A stretch of DNA of 64,000 nt from Megaustenia siamemsis (taxonomy: Eukaryota; Mollusca; Gastropoda; Stylommatophora; Ariophantidae), in assembly GCA_032433765.1 (NCBI GenBank), contig JAVIAB010000024.1, positions 12,293,459 through 12,357,458 on the forward strand, given 5' to 3'. Positions 10,749 to 21,250 of this stretch are shown here, in pieces. Numbering within the stretch: position 1 is the stretch's first letter; every line of letters starts with the position of its first letter. The notes beneath the pieces are model-generated. The model did not search any database. It saw only the letters and a program-made list of their open reading frames with translations, and was not told where the DNA came from. Position numbers and translations under genes: made by a program.

Positions 10749-11130
10749 TGATAATTTCACTGAGATGAGATGTTAATTTGGATAATTCCACTGAGATGAG
10801 ATGTTAATTTGGATAATTCCACTGAGATGAGATGTTAATTTGGATAATTCCACTGAGATGAGATGTTAATTTAGATAAATCCACTGAGATGAGATATTAA
10901 TTTGGATAATTCCACTGAGATAAGATGTTAATTTATATAATTCCACTGAGATGAGATGTTAATTTATATAATTTCACTGAGATCAGATGATAATTTGGAT
11001 AATTCCACTGAGATGAGATGTTAATTTATATAATTTCACTGAGATCAGATGATAATTTGGATAATTCCACTGAGATGAGATGATAATTTGGATAATTCCA
11101 CTGAGACGAGATGTTAATTTGGATAATTCC
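10749..11130. repeat. 31-bp minisatellite (about 12 units) grown out of repeat F
   Basis: Units open GATAATTCCACTGAGATGAG and end TTAATTTG. The right edge runs without a break into CGGGCGGTTTAGCAATTATG, a part of dispersed repeat F. The unit itself is the piece of repeat F immediately upstream of that point. Confidence 0.93.
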
Positions 11131-11205
11131 ACAGACACGGGCGGTTTAGCAATTATGGATTTTAATTCGGTTGCAGTGATAACGGGGCCGTCGACTAACT
11201 ACAAC
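11125..11205 (+). repeat. Dispersed repeat F, 3' fragment
   Basis: Matches the end of repeat F seen at 19,800-19,855 and 54,830-54,890 (CACGGGCGGTT, TGGATTTTAATTCG, TTGCAGTGATA). Confidence 0.75.
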
Positions 11206-11324
11206 TACTTGTGTTCATACTCGCACAACACAGAACGAATATATGAACGAAGTCATGAAACACGTCACAGTACACACAACAGGACGAATGCACTAAGAGG
11301 CATAAAGAAAGATACGGATAATAG

Positions 11325-11770
11325 ATATTCATCATCATCATGTGTCATACCGGTTGGCGTAGGCGATCATGTCCCTCCACAAATTTCTATCTATAGTGCA
11401 TCGTATCAGTTCTGTTGTTGACTGTTTTCCATGCCATGACACCAAGCTGTCTAGTATTTTATCCTTTTGTCGTCCGCGATCTCTCTTTCCTTTTATTTTG
11501 CCAGTTATAACCAATTATTCCAAATTTCATTTTCTCATGATGTGCCCGAAAAATGTTGATTGTTTCTTTCTGATATTTTTTCAGGAGCTGCCTTTTTGTG
11601 TTGCCCTCTTTGAGAATTTCTTCATTGGTCTTTTTAGCTGTCCAGGGAACTTTCAACATTCTTCTGAGAAATCTCATCTCTATGGCCTCTAATCGTCTTT
11701 TCATTTGTTTGTCTTTTGTCCATAATTCGCTTCGATAGGTCAGAATTGGTTCTATTATGGTTGATACAAA
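11325..11770 (-). mobile_element. LINE family C relic, C-terminal end
   Basis: The minus strand has MKRRLEAIEMRFLRRMLKVP, WTAKKTNEEILKEG and KKYQKETINIFRAHHEKMKF in one frame (11,459-11,704), then frameshifts. It ends in a (GAT)n tail, seen here as CATCATCATC at about 11,330. This is the cleanest copy of the family's C-terminal coding part and serves as reference for the expanded copy at 50.7-52.9k. Confidence 0.85.
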
Positions 11771-11997
11771 GTAGAAAAAAGCGTTAGTGAATATCAGTGA
11801 TTCCTCTCTACCAGAAACCTGATCTGAAATCTGATCTAAATCATATAACTTTTATGGTGGGCACAAGATGTAGAGTTGGCCAAGCTCAAGAAAAAACGCA
11901 CGATGAAGCTATGGCAATTGTGCCGAAATCTGAACTCCTGCAACCCTCGACGAATGACAGATCTTGAGAGAGACATGAAAAAGGACACCAGTAATTT

Positions 11998-13475
11998 CCA
12001 ACACTGGTAGTAGAGGCTAAGGGAGAGCTGGTAGTTGCGGTTAAGGGAGAGATGGTAGTAGAAACTATGGGTGGGCTGGTAGTTGCGGTTAAGGTCGAGC
12101 TGGTAGTAGAAGCTAAGGGAGAGCTGGTAGTAGGGGCTAAGGGAGAGCTGGTAGTAGAGGCTAAGGGCTGGTAGTTGCGGTTAAGGGAGAGCTGGTAGTA
12201 GAAGCTAAGGGAGAGCTGGTAGTAGAGGCTAAGGGAGGGTGGTAGTAGAGGCTAAGGGAGAGCTGGTAGTAGCGGCTAAGGGAGTGCTGGTAGTAGAGAG
12301 TTAGGGAGGGCTGGTAGTAGCGGTTAAGGGAGGGCTGGTAGTAGAGGCTACGGGAGGGCTGGTAGTAGAGGCTAATGGAGGGCTGGTAGTAGAGGCTAAG
12401 GGAGGGCTGGTAGTAGAGGCTAATGGAGGGCTGGTAGTAGAGGCTAATGGAGGGCTGGTAGTAGAGGCTAAGGGAGGGCTGGTAGTAGAGGCTAATGGAG
12501 GGCTGGTAGTAGAGGCTAATGGAGGGCTGGTAGTAGAGGCTAATGGAGGGCTGGTAGTAGAGGCTAATGGAGGGCTGGTAGTAGAGGCTAATGGAGGGTT
12601 GGTAGTAGAGGCTAATGGAGGGCTGGTAGTAGAGGCTAATGGAGGGCTGGTAGTAGAGGCTAATGGAGGGCTGGTAGTAGAGGCTAAGGGAGGGCTGGTA
12701 GTAGAGGCTAATGGAGGGCTGGTAGTAGAGGCTAATGGAGGGCTGGTAGTAGAGGCTAATGGAGGGCTGGTAGTAGAGGCTAATGGAGGGCTGGTAGTAG
12801 AGGCTAATGGAGGGTTGGTAGTAGAGGCTAATGGAGGGCTGGTAGTAGAGGCTAATGGAGGGCTGGTAGTAGAGGCTAATGGAGGGCTGGTAGTAGAGGC
12901 TAAGGGAGGGCTAGTAGTAGAGGCTAAGGGAGAGCTGGTAGTAGCGGCTAAGGGAGGGCTGGTAGTAGAGAGTAAGGGAGGGCTGGTAGTAGAGGCTAAT
13001 GGAGGGTTGGTAGTAGAGGCTAATGGAGGGCTGGTAGTAGAGGCTAAGGGAGGGCTGGGAGTAGAGGCTAATGGAGGGCTGGTAGTAGAGGCTAAGGGAG
13101 GGCTAGTAGTAGAGGCTAAGGGAGAGCTGGTAGTAGCGGCTAAGGGAGGGCTGGTAGTAGAGAGTAAGGGAGGGCTGGTAGTAGAGGCTAAGGGAGAGCT
13201 GGTAGTAGAGGCTAAGGGAGGGCTTTAGTAGAGGTAAGGGAGAGCTGGTAGTAGAGGCTAAGAGAGAGCTGGTAGTAGAGGCTAGAGGGGAGAGCTGATA
13301 TAGAGGCTAAGGGAGAGCTGGTAGTAGAGGCTAAGGGAGGCTAGAGGCTAAGTAGAGGCTGGGAGAGAGGGTAGGGAGAGCCGGTAGTAGAGGCTAAGGG
13401 AGGGCTGGTAGTAGAGGCTAAGGGAGAGCGGGTAGTAGAGGCTAAGAGAGAGCTGGTAGTAAAATGCCAAGGGAG
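11998..13475. repeat. 24-bp minisatellite, about 60 units
   Basis: Unit of the type GGGCTGGTAGTAGAGGCTAA plus four bases, with main variants AATGGA and AAGGGA at the junction and a minority GCGGTT or GAGAGTAAG version. The middle (12,400-12,900) is very homogeneous and both ends are degenerate. Because 24 is divisible by three, the plus strand stays open for hundreds of codons as an (LVVEANGG)n polypeptide. The frame has no ATG start near its left end and no non-repeat protein part, so it is not called as a gene. Confidence 0.97.
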
Positions 13476-13796
13476 AGCGATGTATTCGGTTCATGAAAGA
13501 GGTGGCAGCAGACAAAGAACTCTATAAGTTGCGGTCCCCATATTTACACATGATGACGACAACATTGCCTAGATCTAACATTGTCATCAGGAACAATGAG
13601 GACAGAATGCTACTCACAGATGAGCAAAAGGGAGGGCCTTGCTGGAGAGGTACATTACACAAACAGATCATGACGTCATAGATTTGTGCCAGGTGGTTAG
13701 AAACACACGTTTAACGTCATTGGGATAAATTCTCCCCGAGGACCTGATCAGTTTTCAGGATGTGGTTCTTATGATCAGGAATGTCAATAACCAACA
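13476..13796. other. No gene supported
   Basis: A 62-codon plus frame (13,493-13,681) has no recognised motif. Unique in the window. Confidence 0.4.
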
Positions 13797-14080
13797 TCCA
13801 GGGGACTGGTTGGTCTCGCGGCAAGACGCCGGCCTCGAGACAGAGAGGTTGTGGGTTCAAATCTACACAGGTTCGGATTTTTGTATTTATGATTTCTCTC
13901 TGCGGCAACCACCCCTGGTCTCAGCAGCGAGGCCCGGTTTGAAACGTCAGTTACACATCGACGGGAAAAAAATATGACTTCCGAAATAATACCTCAGAAG
14001 TCGGAGTTATCTGCCTGTGCGGCGAGGGACCCCTGTGCACACGGCTGCCATGGAAAAATGGATTAACACGCAAAATCTTA
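13797..14080 (+). mobile_element. SINE2, 3'-shortened copy
   Basis: Head GGACTGGTTGGTCTCGCGGC with an A box-like TGGTTGGTCTCG, then a B box-like GGTTGTGGGTTCAAATC. The body, with CTCTCTGCGGCAACCAC, GTCGGAGTTATCTGCCTGTG and GGATTAACACGC, matches 16,356-16,694. The last part of the longer copy (after CGCAAAAT) is missing. A pol III-type SINE. Confidence 0.85.
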
Positions 14081-14331
14081 CCTTCAGTGTTTCAGTTACC
14101 ACATTGTCAATCTGGGAAAATATCAATATTTATTTTAGAATATGGAACATAACAAAATGGTAAATAGATCATATTTTCCAACTTTACCCACTCGGTTTGC
14201 TCTTGAACAAAATTGTTAGTTCTGGATGTACTCACATCTTCAACTAAAGTGTATTGTGTGTGTGTGTGTGTTGATAGTCTTTGTTTTCACTCATTGTGGT
14301 TCTGTTTGTACCGCGTTTTCTGGTACTTAAT

Positions 14332-14398
14332 TTCTCTCTCTCTCTCTCTCTCCCCCTCTCTCTTTCTCCCTCTCTCTTTCTCTATCTCTCGCTCCCTT

Positions 14399-14448
<50 letters not shown>
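14332..14448. repeat. Compound microsatellite (CT)n-(TA)n-(CA)n
   Basis: A CT-rich run at 14,332-14,395, TA at 14,400-14,438 and CA at 14,438-14,447, directly against the 5' end of a SINE1. The SINE probably landed in the simple repeat, since TA repeats continue beyond its 3' end. Confidence 0.95.
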
Positions 14449-14450
14449 TT

Positions 14451-14710
14451 AGGGAGCCGCGATAGCTCAGTGGTTAGTTAACATTAGGGGTCCTTTAAAG
14501 GACAAGAGGTAGGGTTCGATCCCAACCGAGGGCTTCCGGTTCACGCAGCTTTTAATGGGTACCAGATTTTTTTCTTAGAAAGTAAAGCGGCACGGGCGTA
14601 ATACCGTACACATTACCCCAACAATCATGTGCCGAAGGTCTGTAAAATTTATGGTCAATAACACCACATTCTCTATACGTCACTTGGCGTGACGGGGGTA
14701 CTTTACTTTT
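14451..14710 (+). mobile_element. SINE1, near full length
   Basis: A box TAGCTCAGTGGTTAG and B box GGTTCGATCCC are intact. A short odd block after the A box (AACATTAGGGGTCCTTTAAA) differs from other copies. It ends TTGGCGTGACGGGGGTACTT and continues into TA repeats. Confidence 0.92.
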
Positions 14711-14837
14711 ATATATATATATACATTACATACTCCCACGTATTTTTGCATTTCTTCTATCCGCTGAAGACAATCTACCCAACAATTATGTATCATCAAT
14801 ATTGTATACTTGTTATGATTTAGCTCAACAACTGTTT

Positions 14838-15452
14838 ATCATCAATATTGTTCACTCTACTACATCAATATTGTTCCATCTACTACATCAATATTGATCC
14901 ATCTACTACATCAATATTGTTCACTCTACTACATCAATATTGTTCACTCTACTACATGAATATTGTTCCATCTACTACATCAATATTGTTCCATCTACTA
15001 CATCAATATTGTTCACTCTACTACATGAATATTGTTCCATCTACTACATCAATATTGTTCACTCTACTACATCAATATTGTTCCATCTACTACATCAATA
15101 TTGTTCCATCTAGTACATCAATATTGTTCCATCTACTACATCAATATTGTTCCATCTACTACATAAAATATTGTTCACTCTACTACATCAATATTGTTCC
15201 ATCTACTACATCAATATTGCTTCATCTACTACATCAATATTGTTTCATCTACTACATCAATATTGTTCCATCTACTACATCAATATTGTTCTATCTACTA
15301 CATCAATATTGTTCACTCTACTACATCATTATTGTTCCATCTACTACATCAATATTGTTCACTCTACTACATCATTATTGTTCCATCTACTACATCAATA
15401 TTGTTCACTCTACTACATCATTATTGTTCCATCTACTACATCAATATTGTTT
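14838..15452. repeat. 23-bp minisatellite, about 27 units
   Basis: Unit TTGTTCCATCTACTACATCA plus ATA, with a frequent TTCACTC variant. Since 23 is not divisible by three, all three plus frames stay open with the same shifted peptides (HQYCS, YYINI, STTSILF). That explains the 207-codon frame and argues against a gene. Each unit carries the palindrome CAATATTG. Confidence 0.96.
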
Positions 15453-15519
15453 TAACAAAGTGGCATGGTAACAGCTTTACATAGGTATGTAACAAAACAA
15501 AAGTCGACGTTTGGGCCAA

Positions 15520-15630
15520 GTAGACCGAAATGGTCGTGTAGACCACAATGGTCGTGTAGACCACAATGGTCGTGTAGACCACAATGGTCGTGTAGACCAC
15601 AATGGTCGTGTAGACCACAATGGTCGTGTA
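15520..15630. repeat. 18-bp minisatellite of potential hairpins, 5-6 units
   Basis: Unit TGGTCGTGTAGACCACAA. Each unit junction gives the inverted repeat GACCA-CAA-TGGTC, so either strand could fold into a string of small hairpins. Confidence 0.95.
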
Positions 15631-15990
15631 ATTGCTAAGTTGGTAACAATATTTAAACATGCTTGTCTTCTAGCCTTTGATTCTGAATAGCGTTACAGCA
15701 GTTGTGACATTCCCGTGTCCGCTCTGACGCCCGTTCCTGGACTTGTGAAAGTGGACGTCTAATGATTGTTCATGTACTGCATTAAATGAAGGTGTTACTT
15801 TCTGTTTCCTGTGATGATACTTTTTTACATAATAAAATACATGTCATGAAGTAAATGCATCTACTGTGTCAGGTTATAAAGGGTGGGACATATGAAGCTA
15901 CTGCATATGTTAAGCACTGGTAAGGCAGTGTAAGAAATGACTATAAGTTCCGCATCATAGAAGGGAGAAGTAACATTAAATAACAATACA

Positions 15991-16276
15991 TCATCATCAT
16001 CAAGTACTGGGCCTGCTTGCGTAGGTGATCATGTCTCTCCACAACTTTCTATCTCGACAATTATTTATCATTTCTGTTGTTGACCTTCTGCCAAAGCCAT
16101 TCTCTTAAGCTGTCTGGTACCTTTTCTCTTTGCTTCCCTCGATCTCTTCGTGCCTCAATTTTACCAGTTGTTACAATACATTGCAGCTGTTCTCTTCTCA
16201 TTACATGGCATTTTAATGATGATTGTTTCTTCTTAAAATTGGAAATTAGCTCTCTTTTTGCTTTGGTCTCTTTCAC
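15991..16276 (-). mobile_element. LINE family B, 3'-end insertion
   Basis: Minus-strand C-terminal part and tail of LINE B; the (GAT)n tail is seen as ATCATCATCATC at 15,989-16,000. A short near-duplication, AATAACAATACA at 15,979-15,990 and AATAACAACACA at 16,277-16,288, fits a target-site duplication. Repeat K copy 1 shows the empty site. It is 5'-truncated, as usual for LINEs. Confidence 0.85.
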
Positions 16277-16355
16277 AATAACAACACAAGATACCACTAA
16301 GATTATCAAGAGAAATAGATGGCCTGATATCAATAGTGAGATCAAAGAAAATAAG

Positions 16356-16694
16356 TGGGGGAACTGGTTGGTCTCGAGGCAAGACGCCGGCCTGAGACAG
16401 AGAGGTTGTGGGTTCAAACCCCGGCTACACAGGTTGGGATTTTTATTTATGATTTCTCTCTGCGGCAACCACTACTGGTCTCAGCAGTGAGGCCCGGCTT
16501 GAAACGTTAATTACTCATCGATGGAAAAAATATGAGTACCTCCGAAGTCGGAGTTGTCTGCCTGTGCGGCGAAGGACCCCTGAGCACACGGCTGCCAGGG
16601 AAAAATGGATTAACACGCAAAATTCAGTTCCTAGTCTCTAGGGACATCGTCAGAGGTAAAAGCTGGTGAACGAAAATTTAATAAAAATTAAAAT
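16356..16694 (+). mobile_element. SINE2, longest copy
   Basis: A box-like TGGTTGGTCTCGAGG and B box-like GGTTGTGGGTTCAAACCCCG. The body ends in AAAGCTGGTGAACG and an A-rich tail. Flanked by an 8-bp duplication, AAAATAAG, at 16,348-16,355 and 16,695-16,702. The empty site is visible in repeat K copy 1 near 2017. About 339 bp including the tail. Confidence 0.9.
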
Positions 16695-16853
16695 AAAATA
16701 AGCAACAAACAAACTTGTTATTCAACATTACATTCGATGATAATGTTGAGCCCACATAGATTAGCACAAAACATAATGTATACGTCCCACCATGTAAGAC
16801 ATTATGTAAGCAAGGTAGGCGTAATGCAGGCTTGTATAAGCAGACAAAAACTC

Positions 16854-17205
16854 AACTTTTATGATCAATAACTTTTCGTCTTTCTTGACGCCCCCTTCTA
16901 CCATTTCTTTGAGATTTGGATTATCTCCCGCTTAGTTTTCGTCATCCTGTTATATGCGGTCCTTATAAACAATGACATGACATTTATGTTCATGTTGATG
17001 GTCCCAAAGACTTACGGCATTCGCGAGATTAACGATCTGAAAACAAAGATATGCGACTTAATAAAACACATAATGTTTCTGAACCTGATATTGTACAACC
17101 TACTACGTGCTCCTGCTACTAACTTTACCGCAGCGCCTGCAAATTATTTGCCTACCCCCTCCATTTTCAGAGCACATATGTGAATAGTTTATTTAATTAA
17201 GAAGG
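16854..17205. other. No gene supported
   Basis: Unique sequence. The 68-codon plus frame at 16,977-17,183 has no motif. Confidence 0.4.
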
Positions 17206-18090
17206 AAGCACATACATACCTCACTCGTTGTTCCCTCAATCACAATATCGTTATTTCACTAATTCGCTCAATCACTTTTCCAATAACTCACTCACTCAAT
17301 CACCCGCAATATAATTACTTCACTAATTTTCTCAATCACTTTTCCAATAACTCACTCACTCAATCACCCGCAATATAATTACTTCACTAATTTTCTCAAT
17401 CGCTTTCCCAATAACTCACTCACTCAATCACCCATAATATAATTACTTCACTAATTCTCTCACTCACTTTCCCAATAACTCACTCACCCACAATATAATT
17501 ACCTCACTAATTCTCACACTCACTTTCCCATAACTCACTCACCCACAATATAATTACTTCACTAATTATCTCACTCACTTTCCAAATAACTCACTCACCC
17601 ACAATATAATTACTTCACTAATTTTCTCACTCACTTTCTCAATAACTCACTCACCCACAATATAATTACTTCACTAATTCTCTCAATCACTTTCCAAATA
17701 ACTCACTCATCCAATCACCCACAATATAATTACTTCACTAATTCTCCCTATCACTTTTCCAATAACTCACTCACTCACTATCTCAACATGTCATTCACTC
17801 ACTCAATGTGTCATTCACTAACTTAATCAATGTGTATTTCACTCACTTACTCAATATGTCATAGACTCACTTACTCAGTGTCTTTTACTCACTTACTCAA
17901 GGTGTCATTAACTCACATACTAAATGTGTCATTCACTCTTTTTTTCACAATGTGGCATTCACTTACTTGTACAATGTGACATTCACTCACATACTAAATG
18001 TGTCATTCACTCGTTTTCACAATATGGCATTCACTCACACACACACAATGAATCACACATTCACTCACTCAGACAATGTGTCATTAACTC
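17206..18090. repeat. Degenerate tandem repeat rich in CACTCA, two subunits
   Basis: From about 17,225 to 17,775 there are eight or nine units of about 52-64 bp opening CAATATAATTACTTCACTAA and containing CAATAACTCACTCAC. From 17,780 to 18,090 shorter degenerate units of about 20-35 bp are built on AATGTGTCATTCACTCA. The second block may be an older decayed relative of the first. Confidence 0.9.
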
Positions 18091-18184
18091 AACATTAAAA
18101 TCAAAAGAGTTGTTATGCCACAAACAGAACTAATATACAAACAACATCCTATATAAAACACCACTTTGAAATTCAGTCAATATA

Positions 18185-18520
18185 TCTTTACCCTTTCCGT
18201 CTTGTCAGACGGTCCAGTAGAGGCTATTGTGTAGTTTTTATTGTTGAGGTTTTGTTTTGTCGAACAGCTTCTCTAGTGGCTAATTCTACCAATGTTTGAC
18301 AAACACACAAGGCCACAGAATGAACAAGTTAGGCCCACTTATACGCAGGGTTTTCCATACTTTTTCATGAGTCTTTTCTCTTCTATGTTTTGCCTTAGCA
18401 CAGTCTCAAATGATGTTATACCATTCCTTTACATGCTCTCCGTGATGTGCGATCACTTGCCAGATGTTCCCAGTCATTTCCACAGATGGAGAAGTCATTC
18501 AGAGATGATTTACATATATC
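18185..18520 (-). mobile_element. LINE family I relic, zinc-finger tail (degenerate)
   Basis: DNA paralogue of 55,570-55,885. The minus strand corresponds to a LINE C-terminal end with a Cys/His motif that is readable in the other copy but broken here by frameshifts. Confidence 0.65.
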
Positions 18521-18529
18521 TTTATATCG

Positions 18530-18800
18530 CACCTCCAAGATGGCGGATCTAGTTCACGTCCTCTCGATTGCTGCAGAAAGTGCATTCGGGGTCTGATTAA
18601 TTTCGGTTCTCCGTTGGACTTTTCTGCGTTAAAGTAAAAATGATGATATGCTTATTACATTTGCGCCGCTAAAGTGAGGTCGTACGCCGGCAACAGTCCC
18701 TTTTTGACAAATCAAGTGTTGTGAATGCGACCTTCCAGTTTCTAGACTTTTTCTGCGCTTTACGTCACATTGGTGCTGTTCATGACCGTTGTTGGAATTC
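18530..18800 (+). repeat. Dispersed repeat J, copy 1
   Basis: Shares with 25,565-25,850 a block around TTTCTGCGTTAAAGT and a longer block GTTGTGAATGCGACCTTCC. At its left edge is AAGATGGCGG, resembling the animal YY1 site, which is typical of some LINE 5' ends; that part is not clear in copy 2. Unclassified. Confidence 0.6.
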
Positions 18801-19119
18801 CTTGACGCAAGTTATTTACAGGTTACTCATTAATGTGAAATGCTTCGTCAGCCGCAGTTTTATCTATTTAGTGAATTTTCACTGTGTTTTATTCGTCATA
18901 GGCTGCATTCACTAGAGTAATCAAGAATCTAAAGGGCGCGTCATTGTTGTGCGTGCGACATTTTTGTGTGTTCTACGTCATCGTAATGGCTCATCGTAAA
19001 TCCCTAGACCGGCCTTAAGCTAATCTTACGGTCTGTTGTTTGATGTGCGACGGGGATAATCTGACGACTAACTGTGTGTTTATATGTTATATACTAGTCT
19101 TTCTAAATTTCTATCCATA
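18801..19119. other. No gene seen
   Basis: Unique AT-rich sequence with no repeat partner noticed. Confidence 0.4.
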
Positions 19120-19250
19120 CATCTTTCTCGTGGTCGGCCCTAACGTCTGGTGTTCTCACTAAGTTTATTAAAGGTTCAGTGTGTTGATCTTTTTGCCTTA
19201 TCACACAACGCCAAACAATGTTATCTGTTGTTTCTTTATATATTCTAAAA
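19120..19250 (-). mobile_element. LINE family D fragment
   Basis: The minus strand matches LINE D around 6060-6190: the IKKQQIKW-type block and the stretch reading as complement of GTTGTGAGAACACCAGAC. Confidence 0.65.
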
Positions 19251-19612
19251 CAAACATATACAATGTTTTTGTCACTTTAAAGTACTAGTTGTAATAAACT
19301 AATTGTAATAAAATAATTGTAACAAACTAATTGTAAAATATACAAGTTTGATTTGTTATTTACTTTCTTGTCACATTCGGATTGCGTTACTTACTTTAAC
19401 TAGTGGAAGCTTTGAATAGGCGATCTGAGAAAATTAATATAATTCTATATGAGCATATCATTCATTAAGTGTGAAACAGGAAACAGAGTATACTGAAGGT
19501 CGTATCTGATGTGTATTGACCTTTAAGGACATGTTCATTGTATATGTGTCTTCGTGAGTTCAATTCTTATCATTCAAAGAAACGAAATAAATGTTTCATT
19601 ACTGTAATGTTG
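19251..19612. other. No gene seen; short TAATTGTAA repeats
   Basis: A small degenerate repeat of ACTAATTGTAATAAA at about 19,285-19,340. Otherwise AT-rich unique sequence. Confidence 0.5.
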
Positions 19613-19614
19613 AT

Positions 19615-19870
19615 CCAATAAATAATTGTTTACGATGAATGATGATATCGTATGACATGGAACAGTTGGATGGGTTCAATTTCTGCGCGGTTTCGCTTAT
19701 GTCATTTGGCGTGTGCTGAGACTGCTACGATGGGGACTACAGTTACGTTTTTTGTTTGGGAGATGAGATATTAATTCGGATAATTACGCTGGCACGGGCG
19801 GTTGAGAAATTATGGATTTTAATTCGTTTGCAGTGATACCCAGGCCTTCCATAACCAAAGAACCAAATGA
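19615..19870 (+). repeat. Dispersed repeat F, 3' part
   Basis: Matches 54,660-54,905. Shared landmarks are GGCGTGTGCTGAGACTGCTA, GAGATGAGATATTAATT, GGCACGGGCGGTTGAG and GATTTTAATTCGTTTGCAGT. It is cut on the right by a LINE B relic. The GAGATGAGATATTAATTCGG part is the ancestor-like form of the 31-bp minisatellite unit at 10.75k. Confidence 0.8.
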
Positions 19871-19874
19871 TCCA

Positions 19875-20800
19875 ACGAAGAAAAATACATCACGGCAATG
19901 CATTATATAGGGAGCGGGGACAATGTTAACAGGCAAATTAATTTAAATATATGGGAATAATGTTAACCTCAGATGATAGAATGGAGCCGCGATAGCTCAG
20001 TGGTTATAGAACTGGACTATAAAGGACAAGAGGTAGGGTTCGAACCAAACCGACTGCTTCCGGTTCCCCAGCCTTAAAGGGGTACCGGATTTTTTTCTGG
20101 GAAAGTAAAGCGGCACGGGCGTAATACCGACCACATTAACCCAAAAATCATGTCCTAAAGGTCTGTAAAATGTATGGTCACTAACACCCATATTCCCTAT
20201 CCCTATACGTTACTTGGCGTGACGAGGCTCTTTACTTTTTACTTAGAGACGATAGATGTAGAGGGGAAATGCAAATAGCTCAGGCAAAAGCAGTTTTCCA
20301 TAAAATGAGGAAGTTACTGTGAAATCCATTTTTGACAATAGAAACAACTAAAAGAGATCTTAAATGTTATGTAGAACCAGACTTAACATACGGATGTGAA
20401 TCATGGACAATAGAACAACAAACAATAAAGTTACTGGAGTCTGGAGAAATGTGTGTGTGGTTTTTTTTTTAAGAAGAATGTTGAGAATACCGTGTACAGC
20501 GAGGAAGAGTAATGAAAACGTTCTGAAAAAGGCCAAAGCAAAAATAGAGCTTATTTCCAATATTAGGAAGGAACTATCATATTTATTTGGCCATGTAATG
20601 AGAAGAGAACAGCTGGAATATATTGTAACAACTGGGAAAAGTGAGGGACGAAGAGATAGAGGGAAGCAAAGAGAAAATATACCAGATAGCTTAAGAGAGT
20701 GGCTTGGTAGTAAGTCAACAACAGAAATGATAAATTACTGTCGTGATCGAAAGTTGTGGAGAGACATGACCACTTACGCCAGCATATATGAAACTTGATG
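19875..20800 (+). mobile_element. LINE family B relic split by SINE1
   Basis: The left part (19,875-19,980) carries TTAATTTAAATATATGGGAA and AATGTTAACCTCAGATG, and the right part (20,241-20,800) resumes with the next LINE B block. The right part has an open stretch encoding RRMLRIPCTARKSNENVLKK, GHVMRREQLEYIVTTGKSEG and RRDRGKQRENIPDSLREWLG, then RDRKLWRDMTTYAS (131 codons, 20,403-20,798). The upstream part is frameshifted. The end lacks a long GAT tail. Confidence 0.88.
19983..20240 (+). mobile_element. SINE1 nested in LINE B
   Basis: A box TAGCTCAGTGGTTAT and B box GGTTCGAACC; full-length body. An imperfect duplication (GATGATAGA on the left, GACGATAGA on the right) fits the target site inside LINE B. 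The hairpin at the 3' end is damaged (TACGTTACTTGGCGTG). Confidence 0.9.
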
Positions 20801-21149
20801 TTGAAAACCATTTCTGATACTTGAAAGCGAACACATACTGACAAAGAAGAGATGAATAGAAACAAAAGGAAAATATTCGAAACTGCTGAATGTCACAGTT
20901 TTGTTAACATCGTCAACTTGTGAATTGATGCACAACTATTGTGACAGAAGTAACGTGGAGAGATCAGGTACTTCAGTAGAAACGGTAATTAACAATCAGC
21001 TCATTTCTCATTTTCTCAACACTTTTTTTTTCTAGTCCTTGTTCCAACACTAATTCCATAATAATTGTGTTTGTTGACTTTATTGTAATATTTTTGTAAT
21101 TATTTAAAAATAATCTATCTTGCTGTCTTGGTCCCTCTGTTCTAGACAA
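20801..21149. other. No gene seen
   Basis: AT-rich unique sequence, no recognisable structure. Confidence 0.4.
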
Positions 21150-21250
21150 TCATCATCATGTGCCATACTTGTTGGCGTAGGCGATCATATCCTTCCACAA
21201 ACTTCTATCTACAGTGCATTAGTATCAGTTCTGTTGTTGACTGTTTTCCT
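21150..21250 (-). mobile_element. LINE family C 3' end, truncated by array
   Basis: Matches the LINE C end at 11,330-11,430 (tail as ATCATCATC, then GTTGGCGTAGGCGATCAT and CAGTTCTGTTGTTGACTGTT). The match stops at GACTGTTTTCC, exactly where the 41-bp array begins. Confidence 0.75.

Larger units (their letters stand above)
15826..16853 (+). repeat. Dispersed repeat K, copy 2 (with two insertions)
   Basis: Paralogue of 1527-2167. It carries a LINE B fragment at 15,991-16,276 and a SINE2 at 16,356-16,694, neither present in copy 1, and it lacks copy 1's SINE1. Outside these the two segments align without large gaps. No coding potential. Confidence 0.8.

Noticed and set aside
12599..13228. 209-codon open frame, (LVVEANGG)n
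   Set aside because: It is the translation of a 24-bp minisatellite. It begins with a TTG rather than ATG, has no non-repeat domain, and the frame is open only because 24 is divisible by three.
14848..15471. 207-codon open frame plus two overlapping ones
   Set aside because: A 23-bp repeat gives the same peptide set in all three frames. No codon or domain evidence.
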